Shown one piece after another: positions 15,042-15,801 of a stretch of 15,801 nucleotides of DNA. This stretch comes from an uncultured Blautia sp. (GTDB lineage Bacteria > Bacillota > Clostridia > Lachnospirales > Lachnospiraceae). The translations under genes were made by a program, and so were the position numbers. The DNA is taken from positions 1 to 15,801 of the forward strand of contig CAMOXX010000036.1 in NCBI GenBank assembly GCA_946629475.1, read 5' to 3'. The notes below the pieces were generated by a model. It worked only from the letters and a program-made list of their open reading frames with translations, was not told the DNA's origin and made no database searches. How positions within the stretch are numbered: position 1 is the stretch's first letter; each line of letters starts with the position of its first letter.

Positions 15042-15801
15042 CGCCGATATTTCCTCTCCTGAACAAACTGTAAAATCCGTACATCGTACAGGCTACCACC
15101 AGCCCCACCGCAATATCCAGGGGCAGAATCATCCCTCCCGAGAGAATGGCCCCCGGGGTTCCTTTTGGAATGTGATTGTCAATGCCGTTCGCCCCGGTAA
15201 AAAACACATACCCTTTTGCGAAGCTGTAAAAGGCCAGGGCAGAGAATGTGACCGCATTGGAGAGCCGCCGTGTAAATACATGGTCCGCCGTGTCGAATCC
15301 GAACGCGGAGGCAAAAATAATAAGCCCTCCTCCGATCACGGCACCGCCGGAAAAGCCGCCCCCCGGACCGTTCTGTCCGTTCAGCAGCACATAAACCCCG
15401 TAAAGGAAGATGCACGGGATCAGCACCATGCCGACGCTTCTCATGATCGTTTCTTTTGAGATATCGTGGAACCGCATCGTTTTCACTGTGTAGTAATCCT
15501 CATACTGTGTCCTCTGGTTTTTTGCATCCAGGCGCAGAAGGATCATCACACAGATCAGGGCCGTGAACAGCACATGAGACTCTCCCAGAGTATCGAATGC
15601 CCTGTAGTCCAGAATCAGGCCGGCCACGACGTTCACTGCGCCGGTCTCCTCCACTCCCTTTTCCACATACCGCCTGACAACCTCGGTCGTCTCAGGATTT
15701 TCCTGTCCGTAACGGGGCAGATAAGAGATGATGAACAGAAGGACCCCGATCAGCAGAACCGCCGAGATGATCGCTACTGCATGATAGATCCGGTAGTAGT
15801 T
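15034..15801 (-). CDS. MbhE-MrpB fusion subunit, 5' end beyond the window
   Basis: At least 255 residues are visible and the frame stays open to the window edge, so the true start lies outside. A GTG at 15664-15666 would cut the conserved MbhE region and is rejected. Visible residues 1-90 match MbhE / the C-terminal part of MrpA: a membrane helix (7-27), then GVEETGAVNVVAGLILDYRA (49-68) and FDTLGE (69-74). Residues about 118-250 match MrpB/MbhF: NGQNGPGGGFSGGAVIGGG (141-159) and four helices. The two are separate genes in Pyrococcus Mbh. The protein is a membrane-arm subunit of an Mrp-, Mbh- or Mbs-type complex that couples ion pumping or exchange to a redox or ion gradient. The next gene overlaps it by 8 nt. 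Confidence 0.88.
   Translation of the reverse strand, partial: NYYRIYHAVAIISAVLLIGVLLFIISYLPRYGQENPETTEVVRRYVEKGVEETGAVNVVAGLILDYRAFDTLGESHVLFTALICVMILLRLDAKNQRTQYEDYYTVKTMRFHDISKETIMRSVGMVLIPCIFLYGVYVLLNGQNGPGGGFSGGAVIGGGLIIFASAFGFDTADHVFTRRLSNAVTFSALAFYSFAKGYVFFTGANGIDNHIPKGTPGAILSGGMILPLDIAVGLVVACTMYGFYSLFRRGNIGGD

Noticed and set aside
15664..15666. GTG as the start of the MbhE-MrpB gene
   Set aside because: The same frame continues upstream to the window edge and encodes the expected MbhE membrane helix and linker, so the gene is partial.

Overview
The window looks like chromosome from an anaerobic clostridial Firmicute, most likely a Lachnospiraceae-type gut bacterium. This rests on strong AGGAGG ribosome sites, moderate GC, short intergenic gaps, a split transketolase, a cytoplasmic GH43 glycosidase and an Mrp/Mbh-type membrane complex. 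The genus cannot be told from this sequence.

Region 1 (1-5198) is a sugar operon on the minus strand. In transcription order it holds an L-fucose-isomerase-like protein (3616-5040), the N-terminal (2688-3518) and C-terminal (1763-2695) halves of a transketolase, and a glycerol-kinase-like FGGY kinase (246-1721). It ends at a strong terminator (51-82). A 154-bp MITE-like palindrome (92-245) with TTA direct repeats sits between the kinase stop and that terminator. A LacI-type regulator (5289-6287) is divergent. The shared intergenic region carries facing promoters and four ACTAAA/TTTAGT hexamers, a likely operator cluster. Isomerase, kinase and two-subunit transketolase is the gene logic of the transketolase route for the branched pentose D-apiose. 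That is the best specific hypothesis, but a pathway for another pentose is not excluded.

Region 2 (6287-7961) holds a cytoplasmic GH43 beta-xylosidase/arabinofuranosidase-like enzyme. It is convergent with the regulator and shares a bidirectional terminator with it (6287-6336). It could feed pentoses from imported oligosaccharides into region 1.

Region 3 (8071-15801) is the 3' part of a second minus-strand operon. It encodes an MbhE-MrpB fusion (5' end outside the window), an MrpC/NuoK-like subunit, an MrpD-like antiporter subunit and three further NuoL/M/N-type subunits. It ends at a strong terminator (8071-8116). Four proton/cation-channel subunits are therefore stacked with no redox catalytic subunit downstream; any catalytic module must lie upstream of the window or be absent.

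No rRNA, tRNA, CRISPR array, complete insertion sequence or phage gene was seen.
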